Assembly: GCF_002895925.1 (NCBI RefSeq)
Contig: NZ_NWUO01000009.1
Coordinates: forward strand, 62,001-126,000
From: Mixta theicola
GTDB lineage: Bacteria; Pseudomonadota; Gammaproteobacteria; Enterobacterales; Enterobacteriaceae
Direction of reading: 5' to 3'
Length of the DNA: 64,000 bases
Part shown: in pieces, positions 38,918-48,374 of the stretch
How positions within the stretch are numbered: the stretch's first letter is position 1
How the letters are laid out: every line of letters starts with the position of its first letter
Translations under genes and position numbers: made by a program
The notes under the pieces: generated by a model
Told to the model about the DNA's origin: nothing
The model's input: only the letters and a program-made list of their open reading frames with translations
Databases searched by the model: none

Positions 38918-39687
38918 TGCCGGATGAAATACGGCTGGCCGATCGGCTGGCAGAACAGCTGCGTCAGTTTATTGCTGAACAGCAGCTGCAGCCCGGCGCG
39001 AGGCTGCCTGCGGAGCGTCAGCTGGCGCAGCAGCTGGCCGTTTCGCGCTCTTCGCTGCGCGAAGGGCTACAGAAGCTGATTAGCGAAGGCGTGCTGATTA
39101 GCCGGCGCGGCGGCGGCAATTTTGTGGCCGGACAGTCCGCCGACTGGTCGTCAACCCGGCTGGTTATGCCGCTCAGTACGCTGCTGGCGGACGATCCGGG
39201 TTATCGTTATGACGTGCTGGAAGCCCGTATCGCGATTGAATCCAGCACCGCCTGGCATGCCGCGCGGCGCGCCACGCCGGAAGACAAAGCGCACATTCAA
39301 CGCTGCTTTCAAATGATGCTGCAAGTCAGCGACCGTGACGATCCCGACCTGGCAGCCCATTCCGACGTGCGCTTTCATCTGGCGATCGCCGAAGCGTCGC
39401 ATAACCTGGTGCTGCTGCAGGCGATGCGCGGCCTGTTTGATTTACTGCAGTCGTCGGTGATGCAGAGCCGCCAGCGTATGTATACCGCGCCGGAGATTTT
39501 CCGCCAGCTGGCGGTGCAGCATGAGGCGATTTGTCAGGCCATTATGGCAGGCGATGCCGACCGCGCGCGCAGCGTAACTATCCATCATCTTGAATTTGTC
39601 GACGCCACCATGCGTAACCTGCATGAAGAAGAGGCGCGACGGGCGCGCAGTATGCGCATTCCGGACAGTAAGCGAGGACAACCGTGA
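38917..39687 (+). CDS. lldR: LldR, lactate-responsive GntR/FCD regulator
   Basis: LldR controls lldPRD in response to L-lactate. The ATG at 38917 overlaps the lldP stop and gives 256 residues (258 in E. coli). An ATG at 38902 is in frame but lies inside lldP. The N-terminal winged helix-turn-helix shows [20 protein letters not shown] and a GGGNFV wing. The C-terminal FCD ligand domain shows [20 protein letters not shown] with the metal-binding Asp and His residues. Two sites matching its operator type lie ahead of lldP. Confidence 0.95.
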   Translation: MPDEIRLADRLAEQLRQFIAEQQLQPGARLPAERQLAQQLAVSRSSLREGLQKLISEGVLISRRGGGNFVAGQSADWSSTRLVMPLSTLLADDPGYRYDVLEARIAIESSTAWHAARRATPEDKAHIQRCFQMMLQVSDRDDPDLAAHSDVRFHLAIAEASHNLVLLQAMRGLFDLLQSSVMQSRQRMYTAPEIFRQLAVQHEAICQAIMAGDADRARSVTIHHLEFVDATMRNLHEEEARRARSMRIPDSKRGQP

Positions 39688-40868
39688 TTATCTCATCAGC
39701 AAAAGATTACCGTGCCGCAGCCAAAGCTAAAATACCGCCCTTTCTGTTTCACTACGCCGACGGCGGCGCCTATGACGAATATACGATGCGCCGCAATAGC
39801 GAAGATCTGGCGCAAATCGCCCTGCGCCAGCGCATTTTACGCAATATGTCTTCGTTGAGCCTGGAAACCCAGCTGTTTGGCGAAACCCTGGCGATGCCGG
39901 TAGCGCTGGCCCCGGTCGGGCTGTGCGGCATGTATGCGCGCCGGGGCGAAGTGCAGGCGGCCAGGGCAGCGGATAAGAAAGGCATTCCGTTTACGCTTTC
40001 CACCGTTTCGCTTTGCCCGATAGAAGAGGTTGCACCGGCTATCCAGCGTCCAATGTGGTTTCAGCTTTATGTCCTGCGCGATCGCGGTTTTATGCGCAAT
40101 GCGCTGGAGCGGGCGCAGGCGGCGGGCTGCTCGACGCTGGTATTTACCGTGGATATGCCGGTGCCGGGCGCGCGCTACCGCGATGCCCATTCCGGGATGA
40201 GCGGCCCAAACGCGGCCATGCGTCGCTATATCCAGTCGGCGCTCTATCCGCAGTGGGCGTGGGATGTTGGGCTGCACGGCCGTCCGCACGATCTGGGAAA
40301 TATCTCCGCCTATCGCGGCGAGCCAACCAGGCTGGAAGATTACATTGGCTGGCTGGGCAATAATTTTGATCCGTCAATCTCGTGGCGCGATCTGGAGTGG
40401 ATTCGTGACTTCTGGAAAGGCCCGATGGTGATTAAAGGCATTCTCGATCCGGAAGATGCGCGTGATGCGGTGCGCTTTGGCGCGGATGGCATTGTGGTTT
40501 CTAACCACGGCGGACGTCAGCTGGATGGCGTGCTCTCTTCGGCGCGGGCGCTGCCGGCCATTGCCGATGCGGTGAAGGGCGAACTGGCGATTCTGGCCGA
40601 TGGCGGCGTGCGCAGCGGGCTGGATGTGGTGCGCATGATTGCGCTGGGCGCGGATACGGTTCTGCTGGGCAGGGCTTTTCTCTATGCGCTGGCGGCGGCG
40701 GGCGAAGCAGGAGTGACTAATCTGCTGAATCTGGTAGAAAAAGAGATGCGCGTGGCGATGACATTAACCGGCGCGCGTTCGATTGCGGAAATCACCCGCG
40801 AATCGCTGGTGCAGGCGGTATCGCCAATGCAGCCTGACGCGCTGGCAAAAGCGGTGGCCAACGGCTAA
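39684..40868 (+). CDS. lldD: LldD, FMN-dependent L-lactate dehydrogenase (quinone)
   Basis: LldD oxidises L-lactate to pyruvate at the inner membrane and passes electrons to quinone. The 394-residue product (396 in E. coli) has a GTG start overlapping the lldR stop (GTGA). Active-site motifs of the alpha-hydroxyacid oxidase family are present: [43 protein letters not shown], and [10 protein letters not shown] with the catalytic histidine, followed by the FMN-phosphate segment [20 protein letters not shown]. It is the last gene of lldPRD. Confidence 0.97.
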   Translation: MIISSAKDYRAAAKAKIPPFLFHYADGGAYDEYTMRRNSEDLAQIALRQRILRNMSSLSLETQLFGETLAMPVALAPVGLCGMYARRGEVQAARAADKKGIPFTLSTVSLCPIEEVAPAIQRPMWFQLYVLRDRGFMRNALERAQAAGCSTLVFTVDMPVPGARYRDAHSGMSGPNAAMRRYIQSALYPQWAWDVGLHGRPHDLGNISAYRGEPTRLEDYIGWLGNNFDPSISWRDLEWIRDFWKGPMVIKGILDPEDARDAVRFGADGIVVSNHGGRQLDGVLSSARALPAIADAVKGELAILADGGVRSGLDVVRMIALGADTVLLGRAFLYALAAAGEAGVTNLLNLVEKEMRVAMTLTGARSIAEITRESLVQAVSPMQPDALAKAVANG

Positions 40869-40884
40869 AGGTGTTGATGCCGGT

Positions 40885-40910
40885 AAAAAAGCTCCGCCCG
40901 TGGGCGGAGC
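40885..40910 (-). terminator. Rho-independent terminator of the second chemoreceptor gene
   Basis: GCTCCGCCC (40891-40899) and GGGCGGAGC (40902-40910) form a perfect 9-bp stem. On the minus strand it is followed by six T residues. The convergent lldD transcript would meet the same hairpin without the T run. Confidence 0.85.
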
Positions 40911-40916
40911 CTGCGA

Positions 40917-42857
40917 TTAGAACTGTTCCCAACTACCGGCAGCCGCAGGCGCGGCCTGTTGGGTGGCGACAACATAGCGTAACTCAGAGGCTACGGAGCT
41001 GCGCTCTGCAAGACTCTGCCGGGCCGTTTTGAACACGGCCACCGTCTGTTCCAGCTGCTTCGCCTGTTCTTCCAGCGAAGAGGCAGCGGCAGAAGACTCT
41101 TCCACCAGCGCGGCGTTCTGCTGTGTCGTGGTGTCCATTTCACTCATCGCCTGGCCGATTTGCAGAATACCCCGGCTCTGTTCTTCAGAAGCATGAGCTA
41201 TTTCATGCATGATGCCGCTCACCTGAGTAACCGAACGCAAAATCTCTTCCATTGCCTGACCGGCGCTGCTGACCAGGCGTGAACCGTTATTGACCTTCTC
41301 GCCCGCCTGACTAATTAACGTTTCGATTTCACGGGCCGCCGTTGCGCTGCGCTGCGCCAGGCTGCGTACTTCACCCGCCACCACCGCAAAGCCGCGTCCC
41401 TGTTCACCGGCGCGCGCCGCTTCTACCGCCGCGTTCAGCGCCAGGATATTGGTTTGGAAAGCGATGCCGTTAATCACATTAATGATGTCAGCGATTTTGC
41501 GGGAACTGGTGCTGATCTCTTCCATCGTTACCACCACATCCTGCACGATTTTGCCGCCGCGCCCGGCATTCAGCGAGGCTTCCTGCGCCAGACCGCTGGC
41601 CTGACGCGCATTTTCCGCGTTCTGTTTCACGGTAGAAGTTAGCTGTTCCATACTGGCGGCCGTTTCCACCACGGCTGCCGACTGCTCCTCGGTACGTGAA
41701 GAGAGATCGCTATTTCCGGCGGCGATTTCCGCCGAGGCGCGCGCCACGTTATCTACGCCCTGCCGCACCTGAACGATAATCTCTTTCAGGTTTTGGTTCA
41801 TCCGTCCCACCGCCTGCATCAGCAGTCCCGGCTCATCGCTCCGCTGAGTCTCGATATCGGCCGTCAGATCGCCAGCGGCAATTTTATTAGCAACCTGCAG
41901 CGTTTCACGCAGCGGCTGGATAATATTGCGGGTGATCCGCCAGGCGATCATTAACCCTGCCAGCACGCCCAGCGCTGCCGCGCCATACATAATAATGTTG
42001 GCTTGGGTAATGGCGTCAGTCACATTCTTCAACTGCGACTGGTACAGATCGTTTACCGCCTCGTTCAGTTTTTCCGCCGTGGCGGTCATCTCTGCGGACT
42101 GGCTATCCTGATAAGCAAAAGCAGCCTGATAGTTATTCAGCGCCGCGCTCAGGCGCGCCGTATCCAGCATTAACCCAGCGACCCAGCCGATCTTGCCGCC
42201 CGGCTGGAGGCTTTTCAACAGTTCGCCACGCTCGTTTATCGCGCTGATTTTATTAATAATAATCGCTTTTTGCGCCTCATCCGGCTTAGCAAGAAAATCC
42301 GGCCAGGCTTTTAGCATCTGCTGAATGGCGGCATCGAGGCGGGAGGCCGCCAGCGCGATGCCCGCATCGGAGCTTACCTGGCGGCTTAGCGCCTCACTGC
42401 TGCGGCCATAATCGGACAGCGTGTTGGTATTCATCTCTTTTAACCGGGCGCTACGCTGATTAACCGCGCCGACAAAACTGTCTCGCTGGGCAAGGTAGCG
42501 TTCTATTTCCTGTTTCATCATATCCAGCTTCGCTTTCCCTTCAGGGTGCCAGCTGAACTGGTAAAGCGACTGGCCCAGCAGCTGTAGTTGCTGTAGAGCT
42601 CGCGTATTCTCATCACCGTAGCGGCTGTCGCCGGTATATTGATAAAGAGTACGGTGAAGACGAGCCAGATTAAGCTGCTGCACCATTTTTACGACAATTT
42701 GCTGTTTCTGCGTATCCGCCTGGATATTGGCAAAACTTTTAATGCCGACCCCTGCAATCCCAACCGTTATCAACAGCACCAAAATAAAACCGGAGGTCAG
42801 TTTTTTGCCCACGCTCCAGTTATTAAAACCTGCCACTAACGCCGCCAAACTGCTCAT
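40917..42857 (-). CDS. Methyl-accepting chemotaxis protein with large periplasmic helical domain
   Basis: This 646-residue chemoreceptor has membrane helices near 19-41 and 287-310. The periplasmic part is about 245 residues, all helical, and longer than in Tsr/Tar. A HAMP domain ([20 protein letters not shown]) and a full signalling hairpin ([20 protein letters not shown] then [20 protein letters not shown]) follow. It ends SWEQF, a CheR/CheB-tethering pentapeptide. A near-consensus sigma-28 promoter precedes it. It is convergent with lldD; a link with lactate sensing is possible but unsupported. Confidence 0.93.
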   Translation of the reverse strand: MSSLAALVAGFNNWSVGKKLTSGFILVLLITVGIAGVGIKSFANIQADTQKQQIVVKMVQQLNLARLHRTLYQYTGDSRYGDENTRALQQLQLLGQSLYQFSWHPEGKAKLDMMKQEIERYLAQRDSFVGAVNQRSARLKEMNTNTLSDYGRSSEALSRQVSSDAGIALAASRLDAAIQQMLKAWPDFLAKPDEAQKAIIINKISAINERGELLKSLQPGGKIGWVAGLMLDTARLSAALNNYQAAFAYQDSQSAEMTATAEKLNEAVNDLYQSQLKNVTDAITQANIIMYGAAALGVLAGLMIAWRITRNIIQPLRETLQVANKIAAGDLTADIETQRSDEPGLLMQAVGRMNQNLKEIIVQVRQGVDNVARASAEIAAGNSDLSSRTEEQSAAVVETAASMEQLTSTVKQNAENARQASGLAQEASLNAGRGGKIVQDVVVTMEEISTSSRKIADIINVINGIAFQTNILALNAAVEAARAGEQGRGFAVVAGEVRSLAQRSATAAREIETLISQAGEKVNNGSRLVSSAGQAMEEILRSVTQVSGIMHEIAHASEEQSRGILQIGQAMSEMDTTTQQNAALVEESSAAASSLEEQAKQLEQTVAVFKTARQSLAERSSVASELRYVVATQQAAPAAAGSWEQF

Positions 42858-42896
42858 AGCTCACCTTTATGTTAAAAAAACGGGACGATAGTGTGG

Positions 42897-42923
42897 TTAT
42901 CGACATGGTTAAGCGATGCTTTA
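42897..42923 (-). promoter_or_regulatory. Sigma-28 (FliA) promoter of the second chemoreceptor gene
   Basis: On the minus strand TAAAGCAT (42923-42916), an 11-bp spacer and GTCGATAA (42904-42897) closely match TAAAGTTT-N11-GCCGATAA. The box lies 40 bp upstream of the receptor ATG. This is the best sigma-28 match seen in the window. Confidence 0.8.
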
Positions 42924-43174
42924 GTAAATTCCCACATAAAAAGGGGGGATTAGAAAGATGGCATTAAAGAAACAAGGCGCCAGACGGCTAATCACGCCAT
43001 TTACCGCTAAAAAGCGTAACAATGTTAAGGCGACGGGAAAAAGGGATTGTTAAATTATGTTAACTTTTCTACTGAATAATGATCCCGCTGTTATTAACAG
43101 TAGCGATCCGCCTTCCAGCTAATCGAGCTTTGCAAACTGGCCGCCAGCGGTGAAAGGCTGACGGCCAGGCGAGG
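42924..43174. other. Spacer between chemoreceptor promoter and yneE
   Basis: No gene is visible. CTGGCCG (43137-43143) and CGGCCAG (43162-43168) form a 7-bp stem just past the yneE stop. It lacks a clear T run, so it is at best a weak terminator for the minus-strand yneE transcript. Confidence 0.4.
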
Positions 43175-44086
43175 TTACGTCAGTACACAGTTTGCATCCG
43201 GGCGCATTTTTTCCGGTCCCGGCCGATCGAGCATTTCACACAAAATAATTTCAATGCCGTTGCACAGGGCGTTAAGCGGCAAATCGTTAGGCGAACTGCC
43301 AAACGGATCTTCCAGCTCCTCCGCCAGTGATTCCAGCGACAAAAAGGTATAGGAGATAAACACCGACACCAGCGGCGTCAGATAATGCAAATCGGCAACC
43401 AGCGCAAACGGCAGCAGAGTGCAGAACAGATAAACCGTGCGGTGCAGAATAAGCGTATAGGCAAAGGGAATCGGCGTATTGGCGATACGATCGCAGCCGC
43501 CCAGCACATCCGACAGCCGGTTGAGGTTGGCATCGATGCTGGTATAAAGCAGATCGCTGATATGCCCCGCACGGCGCTGTTCGCCCAGCCAGTCGCCCAT
43601 GCATAAAAGCAACCGGTTGGTGGGCTGGGAACTGGCCTCCACCTGCGATAAATAACGCGCGGGCACCAGACGGCGTAAATCATCCTGCGGACTGGTGTGA
43701 CGTAGCTGATGCTTCATGCTCCAGGCAAAGGCGATAAGCATCTTACTGAACAGAAGAATCTGCTGTTCATCGGTTAGCGCGCTTTTTACCTGACGCAACA
43801 GAGATCGCTGGGTAATCAACAGCGATCCCCACAGCCGACGCGCCTCGGTATAGCGCGCATAGCTGGCGTTATTACGAAAGCCAAGGAAGATAGCGATAGC
43901 GATGCCCAGCAGGCTGAAAGGCGCGGTGGTTAAATGAATGCCGATACGCTCATACCAGTGAAAGCAGATAACGGCGATAATCGACATGATCAGGTTCAGG
44001 CTCAGCCGGAACAAAATATCCGGCAGGACCGATCCGTGCCAGACGAACAGACGGAAGAACCAATGCTGATGAGGACGTACAATCAT
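43175..44086 (-). CDS. yneE: YneE-like bestrophin/RFP-TM family membrane protein
   Basis: The 303-residue product matches E. coli YneE (304), a bacterial bestrophin homologue. Family members are pentameric ion channels in the inner membrane. Visible features are WFFRLFVWHGSVLPDILFRL, the GFRNNASYARYTEARRLWG segment typical of the family, and PLVSVFISYTFLSLESLAEE and EDPFG, which correspond to the conserved gate/exit region. The ATG shares one base with the stop of the preceding MFS gene (TAATG), so the two are probably co-translated. The ion carried is not determined by the sequence. Confidence 0.88.
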   Translation of the reverse strand: MIVRPHQHWFFRLFVWHGSVLPDILFRLSLNLIMSIIAVICFHWYERIGIHLTTAPFSLLGIAIAIFLGFRNNASYARYTEARRLWGSLLITQRSLLRQVKSALTDEQQILLFSKMLIAFAWSMKHQLRHTSPQDDLRRLVPARYLSQVEASSQPTNRLLLCMGDWLGEQRRAGHISDLLYTSIDANLNRLSDVLGGCDRIANTPIPFAYTLILHRTVYLFCTLLPFALVADLHYLTPLVSVFISYTFLSLESLAEELEDPFGSSPNDLPLNALCNGIEIILCEMLDRPGPEKMRPDANCVLT

Positions 44087-45321
44087 TAGGCTACCTCATT
44101 TTCAAGACGTTGACGGCGACGCAGCCCTGGGAACCAGCTCATCCATAATCCGACCACTACCAGCGTACCGATACCGCCGAGCGCCGCAGCCGGTACTACG
44201 CCCAGCCAGGCGGCCAGCATGCCCGACTCAAATTCTCCCAGCTGGTTAGATGTATTGATAAATATTGAGTTCACCGCGTTAACGCGTCCACGCATTTCAT
44301 CAGGCGTATCAAGCTGCACCAGCGCGCCGCGAATGACCATGCTGACCATATCGAAACCGCCGGTCGCAAACAGCGCCAGCATGGATAACCAGAAACTGCT
44401 GGAAAGCGCGAAAACCAGCGTCGCCGCGCCGAAGCCCGCCACGCAAATAAACATAATCATCCCAACATGTCGCTCCAGCGAGCGATAGCTGAGCCAGAAT
44501 CCGACCAGCAGCGCGCCTATCGCCGGAGCCGCACGCAGCAGCCCTAACCCCAGCGGGCCGGTATGCAAAATATCCTGCGCATAAATAGGCAACAGAGCGG
44601 TAGCGCCGCCGAGCAGCACGGCAAACAGATCCAGCGAAATAACGCCCAGCACATCGGGACGTTCGCGGATAAAGCGCACGCCGGCAAACAGCGTAGAAAG
44701 CGTGGCGGGCGTACGCGACGGCTGAGCCTGCTCGTAGCGCAGGCGGCTCACCATCACAATGGAGATTAAATAGAGCAGGCCGGTGGCCATATAGACCACC
44801 TGCGCACCTGCGGCATACAGCAGGCCGCCCAGCGCCGGGCCCATAATCATGGCCGCCTGGCCGCCGACGGCGCTGGCGGCGGTAGCCCGCGCCAGCAGGC
44901 GCGGCGGCACCAGCGCCGGCAGCATTGACTGCATTGCGGGCGCCTCCATGACCTTCGCCACCGACAGCACGAAGACCAGCGCCAGGATCGTCCAGACCTC
45001 GCTGTGATGCAGCAGGGTTAACAGCGTTAACGCCACGATAGCCAGCCATTCAACCAGCTGGGAAAAAAAAACGATACGACGGCGATCGCGCTGGTCGGCA
45101 ATATGGCCCGCCCACAGCGCCAGCGTTACGGACGGCAGAAACTGCACCAGCCCGATCAGCCCAAGATAGAAGGCTTTGCCGGTAATGGCGTAAATTTGCC
45201 AGCCGACAATTATCGACAACATTTGGAAACCAAAACTGGAACAGGTTCGCGCCAGCCAGAATGCAACAAACGAGCGGTGCTGTAACAGCGATTCCGCCCG
45301 TGATTCAGCAGGTGAAGCCAT
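44086..45321 (-). CDS. MFS transporter, EntS/DHA3-like exporter family
   Basis: This 411-residue protein has about twelve membrane helices and belongs to the major facilitator superfamily. The loop motif GHIADQRDRRRIVFFSQLVE after helix 2, and RGALVQLDTPDEMRGRVNAV late in the protein, are typical of the DHA3/EntS-like exporter branch, which includes enterobactin and macrolide exporters. The substrate cannot be named; no siderophore genes are nearby. I chose the ATG at 45321 because AGGA precedes it; another ATG lies six bases upstream. It is coupled to yneE by a one-base overlap. Confidence 0.85.
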   Translation of the reverse strand: MASPAESRAESLLQHRSFVAFWLARTCSSFGFQMLSIIVGWQIYAITGKAFYLGLIGLVQFLPSVTLALWAGHIADQRDRRRIVFFSQLVEWLAIVALTLLTLLHHSEVWTILALVFVLSVAKVMEAPAMQSMLPALVPPRLLARATAASAVGGQAAMIMGPALGGLLYAAGAQVVYMATGLLYLISIVMVSRLRYEQAQPSRTPATLSTLFAGVRFIRERPDVLGVISLDLFAVLLGGATALLPIYAQDILHTGPLGLGLLRAAPAIGALLVGFWLSYRSLERHVGMIMFICVAGFGAATLVFALSSSFWLSMLALFATGGFDMVSMVIRGALVQLDTPDEMRGRVNAVNSIFINTSNQLGEFESGMLAAWLGVVPAAALGGIGTLVVVGLWMSWFPGLRRRQRLENEVA

Positions 45322-45492
45322 AATCATCCTAATTGCAATGATGAAACAGGCTGCACGAACGAGAACGCCGAAAAGGATGCCCCGGCGATGTTATTTTAGA
45401 AAGGGACACCGGGCGCAGACGAAGCGGTAGCCTGACAGGTGAAATGCTAGTTTACAATAGTTGACGAAGTTGGGGCCAGCGCCGGGGAAAGG

Positions 45493-45522
45493 AAAAACGC
45501 CCGCGCATTATCTGCCCAGGCG
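45493..45522 (-). terminator. Likely terminator of dnaTC
   Basis: On the minus strand, just past the dnaC stop, CGCCTG pairs with CGGGCG around a 13-base loop with one G-T pair, and five T residues follow. The stem is short, so confidence is moderate. Confidence 0.5.
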
Positions 45523-45528
45523 CAAAGA

Positions 45529-46269
45529 TTAATATTCGTTGCCGGTGATGCGCCCGCGATGGCTATCCCAGTTGAAATTCACCCACAGGCTTTGTCCCAG
45601 GCGCATGCGGTCCATGACTCGCTCGCCCAGCAGCTTAACCATATTGCCGTGATCAAGGTTCGTTAACATGCCAGTCGGACGCTTCGAGGAGGAACGGCGG
45701 TCAACGATCTGGTTGATAATCACTTTTTCATAGCGTGATTCCGTCTGCATCCCGATTTCATCAATCACTAACAGATCCACGGTGCTGAAATCGTGCAGCA
45801 GATGCTCTTCCGTGCGATCGCTGTCGCCGCTAAAGGTGCCTTTAATAATCGACATCAGGTCGGCGACCGTGACGATCAGCACGCTTTTACCGCGCAGGAT
45901 CAGATGGTTGCCGATCGCCGCCGCCAGATGATTTTTGCCGGTGCCGGGACGGCCGGAAAAGACAAAGCTGGCAATGCTGTGATCGAACTCATCAGCATAA
46001 CGGCGCGCCTGTTCCAGCGCTTTACGCTGCCCTTCGTTTTCCACCCGATAGTTATCGAACGAGCAGTTCATATGCAGCTCGCGGATGCCAGAGCGGCCAA
46101 GGATACGCTGCATTTTCATCGCCCGGTTTTCACGCGCTATCGCCTCCGAGCGCTGGCGGCCCTGCTCCTGATTCCAGGCCAGCAGCTCTTCGCCATTCTG
46201 AAATTTTGGCTTGATATGGGCCGGCATCATCCGATGCAGACGGTTAAATAACTCAGCGGGCGTTTTCAT
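45529..46269 (-). CDS. dnaC: DnaC, helicase loader
   Basis: DnaC loads the DnaB helicase at origins and restart sites. The 246-residue product (245 in E. coli) follows the E. coli protein closely: MPAHIKPKFQNGEELLAW, Walker A FSGRPGTGKNHLAAAIGNH (about 102-120), Walker B LLVIDEIG, and the IINQIVDRRSSSKRPTGMLT and ERVMDRMRLGQSLWVNFNWD segments. Its ATG overlaps the dnaT stop by one base (TAATG). Confidence 0.97.
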   Translation of the reverse strand: MKTPAELFNRLHRMMPAHIKPKFQNGEELLAWNQEQGRQRSEAIARENRAMKMQRILGRSGIRELHMNCSFDNYRVENEGQRKALEQARRYADEFDHSIASFVFSGRPGTGKNHLAAAIGNHLILRGKSVLIVTVADLMSIIKGTFSGDSDRTEEHLLHDFSTVDLLVIDEIGMQTESRYEKVIINQIVDRRSSSKRPTGMLTNLDHGNMVKLLGERVMDRMRLGQSLWVNFNWDSHRGRITGNEY

Positions 46270-46811
46270 TATTCACCTCGGAAACCATCGGGGATCGTAT
46301 GATCGGGTTCAGGCAGCTGATTAATATCGCGCTGCGCTCTGCTGCCGTTAACCGCCCGGCTCTGCTGGACGCTACGCGCCAGTTTTTGCTGCCATTGCAT
46401 ATGATGGAAAGGGCGTCCGTCAGCCTGCCACCAGGTAATAAAGGCGGCCAGCTCGGCGGACGTGACCGGCTCGCTTAGCGCAATGCCCCAAACGGCGGCC
46501 TGGCGCTGGAAATCGGCGTCCGGTCGCCAGCCTGGATACATCATAAACTTACCGACCGGCACGGAAACCGGATGCGTCAGCGCATCGTTATACAGCTGCT
46601 CATCCAGCGTCACATCGCTTTGCGGCTGTCGTGCCGCCGCCTCCAGCTCCAGAAGCTGTGCCAGCCGGTCAGGCGTTACCGCATACAGCACCGGCGCATT
46701 ATTATCGAACACGGCAACCGTTCCCGCACCCGCCGCGGAAAGCGCGCCGATCGGGTCCTGGCGAAACGCGTCGAGGCCAATGACAGTTGAGGTTAAGATC
46801 TTGACAGACAT
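46269..46811 (-). CDS. dnaT: DnaT, primosomal protein
   Basis: DnaT takes part in PriA-dependent replication restart and helps bring DnaB-DnaC to the fork. The ATG at 46811 gives 180 residues (179 in E. coli) starting [16 protein letters not shown]; a longer frame upstream is not supported. Conserved segments include [60 protein letters not shown] and the C-terminal [14 protein letters not shown]. It is followed by dnaC in a two-gene unit. Confidence 0.95.
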   Translation of the reverse strand: MSVKILTSTVIGLDAFRQDPIGALSAAGAGTVAVFDNNAPVLYAVTPDRLAQLLELEAAARQPQSDVTLDEQLYNDALTHPVSVPVGKFMMYPGWRPDADFQRQAAVWGIALSEPVTSAELAAFITWWQADGRPFHHMQWQQKLARSVQQSRAVNGSRAQRDINQLPEPDHTIPDGFRGE

Positions 46812-46912
46812 GGTAATTTCCGGATTCTGTTGCAGGCAAAACGTAACTGGCTGCCGTAGCAACCAAAACAGGCGCTATTCTATCAAGTTTAGCGCCTGGA
46901 ATCGCCTGTTGC

Positions 46913-47560
46913 TTAGTACTGAGACTGCCAGGCGATACCGGTTTTTTCCTGTTTCAGACGGCAGACATCCCAAAGATAACGCAGGCTGGCCAGCAGACAA
47001 AAACTGTATCCCAGCAGTTCGGTGCTCTCTTCCGCCATATTTTTTACCGTGCGGTTATAGCCGTCGAGCATCAGCGTTTCCCACAGTTCATGCATACCAA
47101 ACAGGCGCGAGAAGATTAAAATCGTCAGCAGGCCCGCGGCCATCATGTTCCAGCTGGGATGATGCAGGAAATTAACCAGCCCGGAGAGCGTGGCGGAGAG
47201 ATGCAGAACCGCCGGCCACAGGCAGATAATCGCCACGGCCAGCGCAAGCCAGACCCAGGCGCCGTGGTGGATGCTATCAAACAGGAAATCCATTTCACGG
47301 ATCAGCATACAGGCGAAAAATCCCCCTATCAGCAGCAGGCTGTAGCGCAGATTTTTCTGCCTGAACGCCTGGCTAAAAAACATCAGCGCGATAGCCCCCA
47401 ACAGAATTTCCTGGAAAATTTCGGTAAACGAGGTTTCATGCAGCGCGTCGTTCATCCAGTTCACATCAATAAAAACCAACCCCATCATCAGCGCCAGAAA
47501 GATCGCGCAGCCAAAAAAGCCAGCAAATTTTAAAACAATAATTTTTATATCATTGGACAT
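46913..47560 (-). CDS. Unrecognised integral membrane protein
   Basis: I do not recognise this family. The ATG at 47560, preceded by AGGGA, gives 215 residues; the frame is open upstream but without support. There are about six hydrophobic helices (for example FAGFFGCAIFLALMMGLVFI, then YSLLLIGGFFACMLI and WVWLALAVAIICLWPAVLHL). Acidic and charged residues near helices (EIFQEILLG, LIREMDFLFDSIHHG, AEESTELLGYSFCLLASLRY) could be functional, because Glu and His recur at helix ends. It is divergent from tag and follows the dnaT start region. No operon partner is evident. Confidence 0.7.
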   Translation of the reverse strand: MSNDIKIIVLKFAGFFGCAIFLALMMGLVFIDVNWMNDALHETSFTEIFQEILLGAIALMFFSQAFRQKNLRYSLLLIGGFFACMLIREMDFLFDSIHHGAWVWLALAVAIICLWPAVLHLSATLSGLVNFLHHPSWNMMAAGLLTILIFSRLFGMHELWETLMLDGYNRTVKNMAEESTELLGYSFCLLASLRYLWDVCRLKQEKTGIAWQSQY

Positions 47561-47700
47561 GAAATTTCCCTGAAAAATATTAGCGCGCTGATTATAAGCT
47601 GGCGAAATCACCGAATTTCTCATTTCATGCGTTAAAACCGCCGCGCGGCGGCATGATAAGATGGCGGCCTTAAACAGACGGACCAATAAGGAAGGTACAG

Positions 47701-48267
47701 ATGCAACGATGTGGCTGGGTTACAACCGATCCGCTTTATCAGACCTATCACGACGGTGAATGGGGCATTGCGCAAACCCGGAGTACAGCGCTGTTTGAAA
47801 TGCTTTGTCTGGAAGGCCAGCAGGCGGGGCTTTCCTGGATTACCGTGCTGAAAAAACGGGAAAACTACCGCGCCGCCTTTTATCAGTTCGACCCGCAGAC
47901 GGTCGCGCTAATGAACGAGGCCGATATTGATCGCCTGATGCAAAACAGCGGGCTGATTCGCCATCGCGCCAAGCTCAACGCCATCGTGACCAACGCGCGC
48001 GCTTATCTGGCTATGCAGGAAAACGGGGAAGATTTCTCCCGCTTTATCTGGTCGTTCGTTGACGACCAGCCGCAAATTAATCACTTTGCCGATGCGGCGG
48101 CCATCCCCACCCAGACGCCGGTTTCTCTCGCCCTGTCGAAAGCGTTGAAAAAGCGCGGCTTTAAATTTGTCGGATCGACTATCTGCTACGCGTTTATGCA
48201 GGCCTGCGGACTGGTTAATGATCATATAACTCCCTGTTTCCGCCATCCGGAGAATCAGCCGCGCTGA
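47701..48267 (+). CDS. tag: Tag, DNA-3-methyladenine glycosylase I
   Basis: Tag excises 3-methyladenine from alkylated DNA. The 188-residue product (187 in E. coli) follows E. coli Tag closely: MQRCGWVTTDPLYQTYHDGE, LFEMLCLEGQQAGLSWITVL, KKRENYRAAF and ALSKALKKRGFKFVGSTICY. The structural zinc ligands are recognisable as Cys4, His17 and the C-terminal His and Cys of NDHITPCF. The start is preceded by GGAAGG. A divergent membrane-protein gene lies on its left. Confidence 0.97.
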   Translation: MQRCGWVTTDPLYQTYHDGEWGIAQTRSTALFEMLCLEGQQAGLSWITVLKKRENYRAAFYQFDPQTVALMNEADIDRLMQNSGLIRHRAKLNAIVTNARAYLAMQENGEDFSRFIWSFVDDQPQINHFADAAAIPTQTPVSLALSKALKKRGFKFVGSTICYAFMQACGLVNDHITPCFRHPENQPR

Positions 48268-48374
48268 ATCTTTACAAATCTGAGGAAATTCCTGGATATT
48301 TCCTGAAGCAATACCTGGCATAATTGCCGCTTTAAGCGGGTGCGCTTGTTGTCAGGTTTTCTAAGGATATAAAG

